NCBI RefSeq assembly: GCF_030247195.1
Contig: NC_080672.1
Coordinates: forward strand, 391,299,037 to 391,363,036
Direction: 5' to 3'
Origin: Topomyia yanbarensis
Taxonomy: Eukaryota > Arthropoda > Insecta > Diptera > Culicidae
Length of the DNA: 64,000 nt
The translations under genes were made by a program, and so were the position numbers. Below the pieces are notes generated by a model. The model did no database searches. It was not told the DNA's origin and saw only the letters and a program-made list of their open reading frames with translations. Positions 24,185-39,049 of this stretch are shown here, in pieces (the stretch's first letter is position 1; every line of letters begins with the position of its first letter).

Positions 24185-24790
24185 CTGCGAAAAAAAATCT
24201 TGTTGATTAGTGAATGTAAATCAACATTTCACTAAGACGCTCAAAATGTTTGTTTCGAAAATGAAAGAAAATGTAGTTTTCGTGTCAAGTAACCCAATAA
24301 TGAATTAAACGTTCCAAAATTTGTCTAACACATCTTATTTGATCCTTAAAAACAAAATAGTCATTTCTGAAACCCCATAATGAAATTTCAATCAATTTGT
24401 TTCAACATGGAAAATAAATTCCAAAATTACTATTGAAAAACATTATAAAAGACAAAATATTTACTTTTGAGCCACTCTAATAAGTAGTAAAGTTAATTTC
24501 TATTTTTATAACCAAAATAGCGCACAAAAATTTATTTAAAAAAATTTGAACCATCAGAACAAAATAATTATTTTTGAGCCACCCTAATGTATAATGATTG
24601 TTTTTACAAGTGTTAATATAAAAAACGATTTAGCACACGAAAATTAATATACGCAAATTTTAAGAACGATTTAAAAAAAAATATTTTTGAGACACCCTAA
24701 TGAATGGTAAATGTTCATTTTTAAAATGTTTTAATATCAAAAACGAATTCAGCGTACCTAAATTACATAAAAACGTCCTATTTGAACCGA
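24185..24790. repeat. Degenerate tandem repeat, period about 105-115 bp
   Basis: The phrase TTTTGAGCCACCCTAATG or a close variant recurs near 24370 (weak), 24468, 24572 and 24687. Between copies the order is conserved: an AATGTT-type stretch, AAAAACGA, GCACACAAAAATT, then ATTTGAACC. About 5 units are seen, all AT-rich and diverged. Confidence 0.5.
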
Positions 24791-25739
24791 TACGGTAAAG
24801 TTTGGACTTTAGTCCACCTTTTGTTCTAAGTCGTGCCACTGTGCATTCGTAGATTCTCTGTGCAATTTCAGATATTCTCGTCAAACATGGAGTAGCAGCT
24901 AGTAGAATTGTACGGTTGTGCTCATGCTGGTTACTTGTTTTAACACAGATGACCAAAAAGTAAGCCGAAGGAGAGTTTAAAAAAATTGACATCCCTGCGT
25001 GAACTTGAAAGGAAACGAAATTCAATTCATGCCCGCTGCGATGAATAAAATTTGTGGTTCTTTTCTCTCGTCATTCGTTCTCCCGACGCAGCGCATTCAA
25101 GTTCGGACATGTTCGGTTTCAGAAGCGAACTGAATTTTGTGTCTATGCTAGCTCTGAGAGGAATTATTGAGCAAAGGTGCACCAGATATAGATTACGCAG
25201 TTCTTTTATGCTCAAAAAATGTAGAAGATGTAAACTTCTGCCTTCAAATCGTCCTCATAATACCAAATGAATGCTTTGGTTGGTTATTTATATTTATATT
25301 TCCTCTGCATTCAAGCATTCGATGCTGCATGAAATTTCAGTCCGTTGAAAAGTTGAATGAATTAGACAGGCGGTGGATCTGAATGTTGATTTCGGGAAAT
25401 GCAAGCAGAAACAGGTTAGAGTCGATCCCGGAAATTTAAGAAGAAATAGTAAAAATCCTGCATAAATTTTACATGGGTTTTTCGGAGATGTCTGGGTCAC
25501 GCGTATGAAATTGCTAGGCTTGGATCTATGACCGTATTGTCAATTTCTCTCGGATCTGGAAATCCGGTAAAAGTAGTTAAAACTTGCCAAAAAGTCACAT
25601 ATGGTTTCTTAAAATTATCTTTTTTAATCGCTCACCAATGCTGCGTCGAAATTGTTCGGATTTCCAAATATCTTATGTTTTATACAAACGTCTTTATTTC
25701 TTCCGATTAGCATGATTTTTATCTGGGTCGATCTGTACA

Positions 25740-26190
25740 TAACAGCTCCGATAACAAATCTGAGACCCAACTCGGTTTCATGCCCAAACGATCAACTTCT
25801 ACTAACTTAATATCCTTACCACAATAGATATAAATACTGGTCGCAGTTGTTTGTCTCCAACAAAAAAGAAGAACTTAATATCCTACACATTCTTCAGCAT
25901 CCGTTTCTTGCCAGCAAGACTTTTCGGCAGCCTTCGTCAAGATCAACCACCTGATAACAGTTTTTAGAAACATAAATTTTACCGAGTTTGAGTCGTTGGG
26001 GTAGAGCAAGAATATGAAAGGACCAATATGACTTCCCTGAGGAACCTTAGAGCTGGTAGCAAATGGAGGGGTCCTGCCGTCTCCAATTTCTACAACCATT
26101 TCGCGTCCATAGGAGTAAAGCCAATTCAAAAAAGAACTACCGAATCCAAGCCTTTCTAGCCAAAGCTCCATGACCAGCTAAATCTTCTTG
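25740..26190. pseudogene. Non-LTR reverse-transcriptase relic with an internally inverted segment
   Basis: On + at about 25750-25825 the frame reads QLGFMPKRSTSTNLIS, the RT motif before the first catalytic Asp. On - at 25875-26171 the frame reads LGFGSSFLNWLYSYGRE and KVPQGSHIGPFIFLLYPND, the later RT motifs. The C-terminal part at 26202-26440 is again on +. The order of motifs therefore fits one + strand element whose middle roughly 300 bp is inverted. Stops occur in all parts. The alternative is two overlapping insertions. Confidence 0.65.
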
Positions 26191-26201
26191 CCTACCCTAA
26201 T

Positions 26202-26690
26202 CGTTGCAGGCTCATCGATCTCGATCTCCTATTCGTTCGTCGGGATGACTTCACAGCAACTTTTATCGCCGACCTAGTTCATTCAAAAATCGACTGCCCT
26301 GGATCTTCTACAGGTATTGGATTTCGACATCCGTCGTCGTAGCCTTCGGTTTCATCTATTCTTCCGTCTTCTTATTGCCAGAACATATCATGGCCATAAT
26401 GAGCATTTCGCCAACCGATATTCCGACGTCTTTGGACTTTAAACACCACGAAGCGATTATTGGGTAATTCCTTGTCAAGTTAGCTTTTGTCCCTATGTTA
26501 GTTATACAGTAACAAAATTGAAGCATTATTGTTAGTTGTAGAAACAAGCTATGAAATGTATCATATGGATGCTTGTAATCTGTTGCTACAAAAGATGAGG
26601 ATGTTTTATAGGTGCAGGAGAGAGGGTTTGAATGAAACCTAGCTCCTGTGGGCTTTTCCTGCTCCAAACAAAACAATAAACAATAAATGA
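26202..26690 (+). pseudogene. C-terminus and 3' UTR of a CR1/jockey-like non-LTR retrotransposon
   Basis: The + strand reads LDLLFVRRDDFTATFIADLV then HSKIDCP. After a one-base frameshift near 26300 it continues LLQVLDFDIRRRSLRFHLFF and ARTYHGHNEHFANRYSDVF to a stop near 26441. This is the usual C-terminal region of CR1/jockey-type polymerase proteins. The 3' end near 26690 is A-rich (AACAATAAACAATAAATGA). It probably belongs to the same insertion as 25740-26190. Confidence 0.65.
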
Positions 26691-29060
<2,370 letters not shown>

Positions 29061-29064
29061 TTAA

Positions 29065-29172
29065 TACCATGCTCACACTACAGAGTTAAAACATGTTATA
29101 ACAATTGGCAACAAGAAAAATGTCATCAAGAAAGCGTTAAAACACGTTTTAACTCGTAGTGTGAACGTAGTA
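29065..29172. mobile_element. Small inverted-repeat element (MITE-like), about 105 bp
   Basis: GCTCACACTAC-AGAGTTAAAAC at 29071-29092 pairs with GTTTTAACTCGTAGTGTGAAC at 29146-29166, and the outer bases ATAC/GTAT also pair. The arms are about 35 bp with several mismatches, with an internal spacer of about 30 nt. No coding content. Confidence 0.55.
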
Positions 29173-29544
29173 TAAGATGTATACTAATAACTTTCACTTC
29201 AATCGCTGGGAACACTAATCCCTCAGAGAAACTAGCTATGGTTTAGAAAATTAACCTGAGACTCGGTTCCACTTATGATTTTTGAAGTTTTATTTATTCG
29301 TGTTTGAACATTACGAATGGCAATATATTTGTGCATTTCATTTGGATTCAACTATAAAGCTCTGCATATTTAAAATCGATCCGCTGTTTTTTAACCAGGG
29401 AAGTGATTCTAGGGGTCGGTTATAGAAGCTTTTATCAACAATCCATTCACAAAGTTGAAATCCTGTGCAAAACTTTTTGACAAGGTTGGTGTTTACTTGA
29501 GTTGCCACGCGATGGAAAAAGAAGCAAATTAGTTCTGCCCAGAA

Positions 29545-30165
29545 GTGAATGAAATCACGACAGATCGGGTACGAGGATCGCACGGGAATTTAAAATAGCA
29601 AAATACCACTGTCTGTGCAGTTCTGAAACATTTCAAGGAACGTCTGTTTCCCGGAAGGTGTAATCATGACATCGGACGTTGTTGTGTTCAACAAACTTTG
29701 TACTACACAGTTCGAAATATGCGCATTCGGAAAAGTTTCAGCACCGGATCGTAAAGCAAAGCAATACGTCAAAAATGCGGATTGAAAAGCTGTATGCTCA
29801 GATGCTGACCAAATCAAACGGATGCATCCTTACCCTAGTAACAATTGTGGTTTTATTATACTCTTGAAGACCCTCCTAAATCGTAGAACGCTCTAGTAGT
29901 GTACTATAAAACTAGTATTGCTACTTGGGTATGGACGATGAAACGTGTATCTAATTGTATTTCTAATAGAAACAGATGTTTTATATTGTCAGGGGTCGCT
30001 GCGACGTTCCCAAGAAATACAAGTTTGTTTTTGCAGATAATGTTGCCGGTAAATTGTTGATCTGGCATGGAATCTGCAATTGTAGCTGAAAGACTTCAAT
30101 TTTCATGGCAGCCAAAAAGACAATGAAGGCTAAATTCTTAGAAATGTTACATTTACATGCATGAA
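29545..30165 (+). pseudogene. mariner/Tc1 (IS630 superfamily) transposase relic, plus strand
   Basis: Fragments of the family appear in order across shifted frames. The helix-turn-helix part reads TVCAVLKHFKERL (about 29610), then RIEKLYAQMLTKSNGCIL (about 29772), then, after about 100 bp of unrelated sequence, MDDETCI (29934), then KKYKFVFADNVAGKLLIWHG and ICNCS (about 30020). These correspond to the DDE/D-type catalytic core, with the first Asp in MDDET and the LMIWQAICSCG-like strand. Multiple frameshifts and stops make it inactive. Confidence 0.75.
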
Positions 30166-30239
30166 TTTGCTTAACTATTCTTTCAATCGAATAATTTTCT
30201 AAGGATGAAGCAAAGGTAATAAATTTATTTCACAAAAAC

Positions 30240-30880
30240 AACTGAAACAAAACCATTCGTCGTTATTTCGAACAAATTTACGTACCTTCCTGTTGCTGTC
30301 GTTCTTCATTCGGCGCTCATCTTCTGCAGTCACGGTCTTGGCCTTCGGATTTCACCAATTCTTTATTCGACTAATGTCGCTGGAGATTGCGCTTCATCAT
30401 AGTCCACTACTTCGCTGTTGGACAGAGCTACGAACAATTTGGTGGATTCTGCTCCATTGTTGTATCATTATAGCACACCCTTGCTATAATGGCAGCTGTG
30501 TAAGTTTGTCCAAACATAACGATCCATAATTGGACTAATGAAGGTTAACATCCGTTGGTAGACGAGCTTCCTTTACTTCCGAACTCGTAGTATTATCTGT
30601 CACGAAAACGCTAATTTTCTTGCCACAGGAACAGATCCCTTGCCAAATCATAATTTTTTCGTGATCCAATCGGCGAAAAAATTGAACAACGGGATTTGTT
30701 TGAAATCGGTTATCGCATAAGATCAATCAAAACAATCCATTGAGTTTCATCAGCGCCTGATCGAGCAGCCTAGATGCAGGCCACTGTTTAATGCTCGAGA
30801 CTTTGGATGGGTTACTTAATTGCTCGATATTTCCAACCTTCTCGAAGACAGGTCCGCCGCAAAGTACAACGATTAGAATT
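30240..30880 (-). pseudogene. mariner/Tc1 (IS630 superfamily) transposase relic, minus strand
   Basis: On the minus strand LILCDNRFQTN (first catalytic Asp region; the usual DD is CD here) is followed by HEKIMIWQGICSCGKK (about 30640), then WTNLHSCHYSKGVL (second Asp replaced by Asn), then NPPNCS and WTMMKRNLQRH in another frame, and a C-terminal RKVRKFVRNND near 30270. Order and spacing match mariner-type transposase. Stops and frameshifts occur throughout. It faces the relic at 29545-30165 and may derive from the same family. Confidence 0.75.
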
Positions 30881-32663
<1,783 letters not shown>

Positions 32664-32666
32664 TAG

Positions 32667-32895
32667 ATGTAAGAAACGTAAGCAGGAGAAGGAACGAGAC
32701 GACTATCGGTACTCGGGTTCGGAGAACGAAGAGGAAGAGGTCCAGACAGCCGGCGAACCATCGTCCATCATTCAAGCACCCGGCGGTGATACACTACGGC
32801 GAAACTTTCAGCAGATCCAGGAGGGCCGGACGCTGATGCAGAATGCCGAACAGCAGCAACCGCCGAATGCGAACCGGAATCAAAAGCCACAGCCG
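32667..32895 (+). CDS. msn: Misshapen, exon encoding the post-kinase basic/acidic segment
   Basis: This 229-nt exon follows TTGTAG and ends at a GTAAGT donor, closing in phase 0. The first base completes the Arg codon. Residues CKKRKQEKERDDYRYSGSEN begin a charged segment, followed by EEEEVQTAGEPSSIIQAPGG, then DTLRRNFQQIQEGRTL and a Gln/Asn/Pro-rich end (QQQPPNANRNQKPQP). The DTLRRNFQQIQEGR segment is a conserved MAP4K4-family motif after the kinase. The long Glu/Arg-rich coiled coil of vertebrate orthologues is not found between here and the next recognised exon, so either an exon was missed or the insect form is shorter. The reading frame stays open through the donor to 33435 (see findings). 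Confidence 0.93.
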
Positions 32896-32959
32896 GTAAG
32901 TGTTTGCATTTTGAAGAACGAGAATGTGTTACAACATCGTCGTTTGTCGGCATCAGATC

Positions 32960-35640
32960 AAAGATTGACCTCCTTCCTTCTCAAATCAGTGGAACGTTTA
33001 ATCGACCACTACATTCGGGATGTTAGCTTGGGCGAGCACCCGCAGCCTGCAATGCAACATGCATATCAGCGGGGGAAGTCTACTATCACCCTGTTACACA
33101 ATGTTGTCTACAACATTGAAAAAGCTTTTTCACAAAAGCAATCAAGCTTGGGGGTTTTTCTCGATATTGAAGGTGGTTTTGATAACGTGTCTTTCGAATC
33201 AATTTTGAAAGCAACACAAGGTCATGGAGGACGTTCATATATCACGAACTGGATACACGCAATGCTTAGCAACCGACATATGTGCTCATCGTTAAGACAA
33301 GTAGAGATAAGGAAACTGAGTGTCTGCGAATGTCCTCAAGGTGGTGTTCTGTCACCACTTCTATGGAACCTTGTCGCTTACGGTCTGTTGAGGAAACTTA
33401 ATGAGCTTGGGTATCCGACATGGTTTCGCCGATGATTATCATAAAATGATCGCCGATATTTGATTAGATGCAATAAGCCTTATGTGTTGTTGAGAAATGT
33501 TGTCTTCAAATCGGACTATCAGTTAATCCATATAAAGCATCAATGGGGCTTTTCATGAAACAAAGGATTACAACTGGAGTTCTTTGACTCTGAAATTATT
33601 GTTCGAGATCAAGTTAAGTACGTTAAGGTAATCCCTGACTCAAAACTCAATTGGACAGCTCACATCGAATTCAGAATCAAGAAAGCTTGCATGGCCTTCG
33701 GCCAATGTAGACGAGCTTTCGGCAAATCTTAACTTCAGTTTGAGCTTGAGCTTCAGTTTGTGCGACCCTGGCTACTACTCCGTTATCAATCTGGACTAGC
33801 TGAAGTTGCACAATGTGCAACTCCTGGTAATCCTAAACTGTTTTATTGATCATTACCGGCGCCGGCCAGGCCCGTTCTCGAAGATCGCGGAAGGAAAGGG
33901 AAGAAATACTACAGCGCACTGCACAAGTATCACGGGAGGACGAGACATTTGTTACTAACAAGTATAAAAGTTGGATTTTACATCTTCTTTACCGACGCCA
34001 GAGAGAGGACTCCACTATCTGGACTAGATATCGATCCATCAACTCATGGACCGGGGACCAACGGCTTTACTCCCATTCCGAGGAAGGAAGACACGTGACC
34101 ACAGATTTTTTCACCTCACAAAAATCTCAATGACCTCGGTTGGGATTGAACACAGACCAACTGGAATGAGTGGTCTCGCTTACCACTCAACCACCGGCAC
34201 CGTCATAGACGAGCTTTCGGCAAATCTTAAGTACTCAAACCCAAGTACATTCAGTGGATCTACACAATAATTGTTTGACCAATACTGGCATACGGATGCC
34301 TTGTTTGGTGGCAGAAGGGAAAAGTTATGATAATCTAATCAAAGTTGAACCATCTTCGGAGGATGGTCTTGATGGCGATGACTGGTGCGTTCTCGACAAC
34401 ACCTACTGCTGCTCTAGAGGCACTCTTGAACACAAAACTACTATATGTGTTTTTGAAACAAAAAGCACATTTTTGTGAATATCGTCTAAAAGATACTTGG
34501 CTCTGGAACAGTAACCCAATAGATCGTGCAACTAGCCACACAAGACAAGGGATGAGTATACACTTGAACCCAGTTACCTTACACTCACTCGTAATTTTCC
34601 TTTTAAAACATTCAATGTGAGAATTCTTCCACGCGAGGAATGGCTGTCTGTGTGGATGGAAGAACAACTTGAAGATTACGTAGTTTGTTATACTGACGGT
34701 TCTTTGCTGGAGGGCCGAGCCGATGCTGGAGTCTATTATCGTAAAATGGGATTAAACCAGTCTCATTCGCTTTGTAGATACTGTGCCGTATTCCAAGCAG
34801 AAATCTTTGCTATTCTGTGGCGTTCAATCGGCACTTCAACAGGGAATTTGCGATATAAGAATCTATTTTTGCTCGGACAGTCAGGCTGCCCTGAAAGCAA
34901 TTAGTTCGACAGATGTGAGATCGAAATTAGTAATCGCAAGTCGAACTCAAGTCTTAGCATTTCAAATGCTATCTACCTTTTATGGGTACCCGGTATATCC
35001 GGTATTACTGGAAATGTGTTGGCCGATGAATTGGCTAGAGGGGGCGTTGCGACTGACTTCGTTGGTCCAGAACCAGTTCTACCACTTTCGATAAGTTGGA
35101 TAAAGCACAAGATTCGCCCTTGGGCTGCATCCGATCATGTCAACCATTGGCGTAGCTTGCAAACAACAAAAACTTGTCGGTCAGATGGGAGTCCGAAAAT
35201 GTCAATGAATTTGCTGCATTTTTTCAAACACAATTGCAGTATTCCAGTAAGGGTACTGACTGGACATTGCCAATTCAATTATCGCTTGGCTACTATTCAG
35301 TGTGCTGAGTATCATTCGTGTGGTCTTTGTGAATCCGATTACGGAACTTCATATCATTTGATATGTAACTGCCCTGCAGTAATGCAATTGCGTATCCGGA
35401 TTTTGTTCTCTATACATAGATGAACCTATGTACAGAGAGCTGAAAATCAAGGATATGCTATTGTTCCTAACCCAGCGTGGTAAAGAGCTGTAGCTTATGT
35501 CGTATTTGAATGACAACATCTCTTCGGGGGCGTTGTCGTTCTGTTATCTCAATATGCCCTCCGGGGTGTTGATATATTCGCTCACTGCTTAAATAAAAAT
35601 TCTAAATTCCTCCGGGAGTTGGTAGTTTAATTCCTGCTAT
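32960..35640 (+). mobile_element. 5'-truncated LOA-like non-LTR retrotransposon, degenerate, split by a SINE
   Basis: It starts inside the RT domain (LTSFLLKSVERLIDHYIRD). Catalytic-region motifs follow: GVFLDIEGGFDNVS and CPQGGVLSPLLWNLV. A frameshift at about 33420 comes just before GFADD at 33422-33436. After the SINE at 33733-34205 the text resumes as LKPKYIQWIYTIIV, PILAYGCLVWW and MVLMAMTGAFSTTPTAALEA. An RNase H-like domain follows (CYTDGS near 34690, QAEIFAI near 34800, SDSQAALKAI near 34875). A Cys/His C-terminus (CGLCESDYGTSYHLICNCP) ends near 35370, then a 3' UTR with TCTTCGGGGGCG-type repeats. RT plus RNase H points to the LOA group; several frameshifts make it inactive. Confidence 0.8.
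33733..34205 (-). mobile_element. Full-length tRNA-derived SINE inserted in the LOA-like element, 25-bp target duplication
   Basis: The head is at the right: minus-strand A box GGTTGAGTGGTAAGCGAGAC near 34190 and a B-box variant GTGTTCAATCCC near 34155. The tail at the left ends in short CTCAAACTGAAG-type repeats. It is flanked by perfect 25-bp direct repeats (TAGACGAGCTTTCGGCAAAT and following) at 33708-33732 and 34206-34230, which are target-site duplications. Removing one copy rejoins the host element reading frame context. At 473 bp it is the most complete copy of this SINE here. Confidence 0.9.
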
Positions 35641-35984
35641 TGTAGCATCTGCAGATCGTTCAGCATCGTTCCGAGGGTGCAGAATGCTCGGTTTTAATAG
35701 TTCTGTCGTTATTTTCCTTACCACTAATCTTCCCACTTCCCCAATCCTTTCCATCAGGGAAATGATGAAAAGCAGATCACAAATCTCCGATCAGCATGGG
35801 GGAACGTGCCATTTGAGCCAGTCGCTACTGAGTCCTGATTCTTCTTAAGCCGGCTGTCTAGAGTGTTAAAAAACTTAAAACTAAATAAGATCTTTTCTTT
35901 TTTGAGTGACGTTGTACTTGATCTGCACACAGTAGCTCAGAATCAAAAAACCGCAAGGGACGAACCCCGGATTTTTTTTTTTAA

Positions 35985-36063
35985 ATTTTTGATTATAGAG
36001 GTTTTAACCTTAGGGTAATTCGCCTCTTTGTCGGGTTAGAGAAATCTTTAGAAAAATCTAACC
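35985..36063 (-). mobile_element. tRNA-derived SINE (second family), 3' half, split by a hAT-like element
   Basis: This matches the 3' half of the SINE at 53536-53694 (GATTATAGAGGTTTTAACCT, then GGGTTAGAGAAATCTTT). The A-tail reads as a T-run at about 35972-35992. The 5' half lies at 37626-37722, beyond the inserted element. Confidence 0.8.
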
Positions 36064-37625
36064 CAGAGGCGACGCGTCGGTACGTTCAACCTGTTCATTG
36101 AACAGGTAAGGAAAATTTGACGACCCGAATTTTCAGTTAAAATAAATAAACAGTCTTCCCATGACCGGTTCAACCTCAAACATGCACGCATCTCGTACTC
36201 TCACCGCATGCTCTGGATAGAGCAGCTGCATGAGCGACTGCTGAAACAGCAGCGTGAGTGTCATGGGCGCCGGCTTTTTGTATTTCCTTTTGCACCGGTT
36301 CAAGTCAAATATTGAACAAATACATTGGTGCGATATCCATATGGGCGTCAGAGTTGTGTGCAAACGAGAGTGATTTATAATTTTTGAGCGCGTACGGTAC
36401 GTTCATAACAGTCTGTTTTTTGGTAGCCTGAACAAATGTTGCTGTACTTGGGGCATATTGGTTTTAGGCGCGTAAGTATTCCGTTGGTTCAACGATAATA
36501 ATGAACCGTCTACTTTTGCTTCAAAAATATTTTTTGCTCTTTGCATTAACATGTTGATAACTTGTCTACTGAGATTGTAAAATGGACATAAATTCAAATC
36601 AGGGGTTGTTCGAATGAATTCCCGTTCTATTGTAATAATGAACGGATTGATGTTGAATATCTCATGCCTACGATATTTTACGAGAAATTTTTTTTTCTGG
36701 ATTCAATAAATTGCACACATTCAAATTCCTATCTTATTTGAAAGAATTGAGGGATGACTTTAACCCGGTAGACAAATCTTTCATTCATTGTTATACAGAA
36801 CGACTATTATTTATTGGTGTGTAGAATATAAGAGTACATTTCAAGTTAATTCATATAATGCTATGATTTATAAGTACTCAATGACAGAGTTACAAATATT
36901 CGAAGTCATTGAATAAAAATTGATCATATTCAATCGCTTTCATTTTCAATATTCAGGGACGCACCGTAAACCGCAAACGAACAAACATTTAGTGCAGGTT
37001 TTCATTCGTCTCCGATTATTGCACGAAGTGAACGTGCAGCAACGAATCAAACGTGTCAAAGTAGTTCGTGGCACAATGTAAGCAATGATAATTATTATTT
37101 TACATGCTTTACTAACATTTGAAATCATTTACCTATATATTAAGTGAATTGAATATTATTGTACGATATTCAACTGAACTATTCATCGCGAGTCACATCA
37201 GGTCCATTTTCAGCCGTCCAAAAAGAGCTTCGATTATTTTAACTCTGTTCAATGATTTTTTATACATGATTGTTTTTCTTAATTTTCAGTTCGAAAATCT
37301 TTTCAAATTTTTCGCATCTCGGATGTGTTACTTTTTACTCTTTTAAGCATTCTACCAGACGATTATTTAATAATTTACCGGTGGATTTTGAAAACAAATT
37401 TGTTGTCGACTAACATCTTTCTTTGGCCCTATGATGTTGGATGGAATCGACGAATTTGTCGGACGTCGAATCCACCCGAATAACGTCAGAAGAGATAATC
37501 GAAAAATAATCAGCTGATCTAAAAACGTCCCATGGAGTCGAATTAGTTTTAGAGATGACTGTGACGTTTTGAGGGCCTTTATGGTATATTGAACAGGTTG
37601 ACGGTGGAATCACGCGTCGCCTCTG
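36064..37625. mobile_element. 1,562-bp hAT-like non-autonomous DNA transposon with 8-bp target duplication
   Basis: The terminal inverted repeat CAGAGGCGACGCGT (36064-36077) matches its perfect complement at 37612-37625. Both ends also have a subterminal TCAACCTGTTCA in the same relative orientation. The 8-bp direct repeats ATCTAACC flank it at 36056-36063 and 37626-37633. An 8-bp duplication and a CAG-G start are typical of hAT transposons. No transposase-like frame was found inside. The unoccupied site is visible in the paralogous SINE at 53536-53694, where the sequence is continuous, which confirms the boundaries. Confidence 0.88.
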
Positions 37626-37722
37626 ATCTAACCCTATGTGCGGGATTGGGAATTGAATCCAGGTGATCTGCGTACAAGGCAATCGATGTACCAACTACGC
37701 TATCTCCACCCCCGAAACCCCG
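37626..37722 (-). mobile_element. tRNA-derived SINE (second family), 5' half with pol III boxes
   Basis: The minus strand has TAGCGTAGTTGGTACATCG (A box) and GGATTCAATTCCC (B box). It is the head of the SINE whose 3' half is at 35985-36063. Confidence 0.8.
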
Positions 37723-37799
37723 GTTGTTATTCGCTTCTTAGCGAAAAGAACCATTGAAGTTTTGTTTGGGCTAACTAATAATTTTATTGGTCGACACCA

Positions 37800-38125
37800 C
37801 TGTTCGACAGTTCTTAATGCTTGTTGCACTTAGTCAAAGATTGTTCCGATGCAAAGTCCAGCAATAAGTATTTGGTAATCGTCAGCAAACCCGTAGGTTG
37901 GAAATCCAAGCTCATTGAGTTTTTTCAACAAGCCATCGGCAACCTGGTTCCAAACAAAAGTGATGAAACGCCACCCTGAGGACAACCGTAAATACTCAAA
38001 TTCCGTATCACTGCCTGTCTTAGTGATGAGCAAAAAATGCGGTTACTAAGCATTGCGTTTATCCAACCAGAGATACTTGTAGCTAGCCCATGACCGCGCG
38101 TCGCTTCACTACTGTTGGCTTCGAA
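37800..38125 (-). pseudogene. LOA-like reverse-transcriptase fragment, minus strand
   Basis: The minus strand reads ATRGHGLATSISGWINAMLS, CSSLRQAVIRNLSIYGCPQG (then GGV), NQVADGLLKKLNELGFPTYG, and FADDYQILIAGLC with the catalytic ADD. Frames shift at least twice. It is closely related to the element at 32960-35640 and is probably the same family. Confidence 0.75.
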
Positions 38126-38205
38126 AATTCGTCAGGAAACTTGTATTCACGGTGATGCTTACAATATATCGGAGCCTGCTATTAAGCATCTATTTTTGCT
38201 GGTTC

Positions 38206-38405
38206 TATAAGATTCACCCGAATATCATTAGCCCGAAACACATTCACCCGAAAGTCATTTACCCGAATGACGTTCGCGTGAAAGCTATTTATCCGCATGG
38301 GCCATTTACTTCATTAACCAGAATGGACCATTTACCCGAATGCCATAAACTCGAATAGACCACTTGCCCGAATGTCATTAACGCGAATACCACATTCACT
38401 CAAAC
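38206..38405 (+). repeat. Short tandem motif CATTNACCCGAATG, about 9-10 degenerate copies
   Basis: Variants such as ATTCACCCGAA, CATTTACCCGAATG and CATTAACGCGAAT occur about every 18-22 bp. An inverted relative lies at 47884-48010 (GCATTCGGGTGAATGACACT). Both tracts sit next to a 105-bp tandem array. Confidence 0.6.
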
Positions 38406-38729
38406 AATATAAAATCAAATCCAACGGAAGGTAACCCTTTGATTATAAGTCTAACAAGCAAGCATGCTTCTGTACCCATTTTCTCAATTTTCGTTGCTTT
38501 GGTCAATTCATAAAATGCCGGACAGGGAATCGATTTGTCTTATAAGTGTCATTACAAATCAAACATCACCGCGGGCCCAACTTCATCAACTTCATTCTAT
38601 ATCATCGCCGCCATCGTGAGTTCGGAAACCATGTGGGATCAGAAAACTATTGGCGACATCATCATCATCACAGCCATCGTATTAACCACCGTCAGCTAAA
38701 TCTCAAAAGGAGTTTGGTGTCGAGTAAAG

Positions 38730-39046
38730 TTGATTCCTTCTTTCAAACATGAGCAGTTCTTTGAATTTGTATACCAAATAGTCCTCGCAAGTAAACTGGT
38801 GATCCACTCGTTTGCCGGGTTGATTAAAAATATGGGTTGATTCCTTCTTTCAAACATGAACAGTTCTTTGAATCTACATTTCTAATAAGTTCACAAACAA
38901 ACTGTTTATCCATTTATTTGGCTGGTTTACTCAAAAATTCTTCTTTCAAACATGAGCAGTTCTTTGAATCTTTATACAAAAAGGCTTTCGTAAGCAAATT
39001 GTCAGTCCACTCGTTTACCAATTTTACTCGAAAATAATGGATAATT
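38730..39046 (+). repeat. Tandem array of a 105-bp unit, three copies
   Basis: Units start with TGATTCCTTCTTTCAAACAT near 38731 and 38836 and with TTCTTTCAAACATGAGCAGT at 38940. Each continues with CAGTTCTTTGAATCT and TCCACTCGTTTGCC-type text. The same unit is repeated at 47565-47833. Confidence 0.75.
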
Positions 39047-39049
39047 CTT

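Noticed and set aside
29338..29583. Minus-strand frame of 81 codons near the mariner relic
   Set aside because: The recognisable transposase text is on the plus strand. The minus frame has no matching motifs and is a chance frame.
36064..37625. Possible transposase gene inside the hAT-like element
   Set aside because: The longest frames are about 60-95 codons on either strand and none shows hAT transposase motifs.
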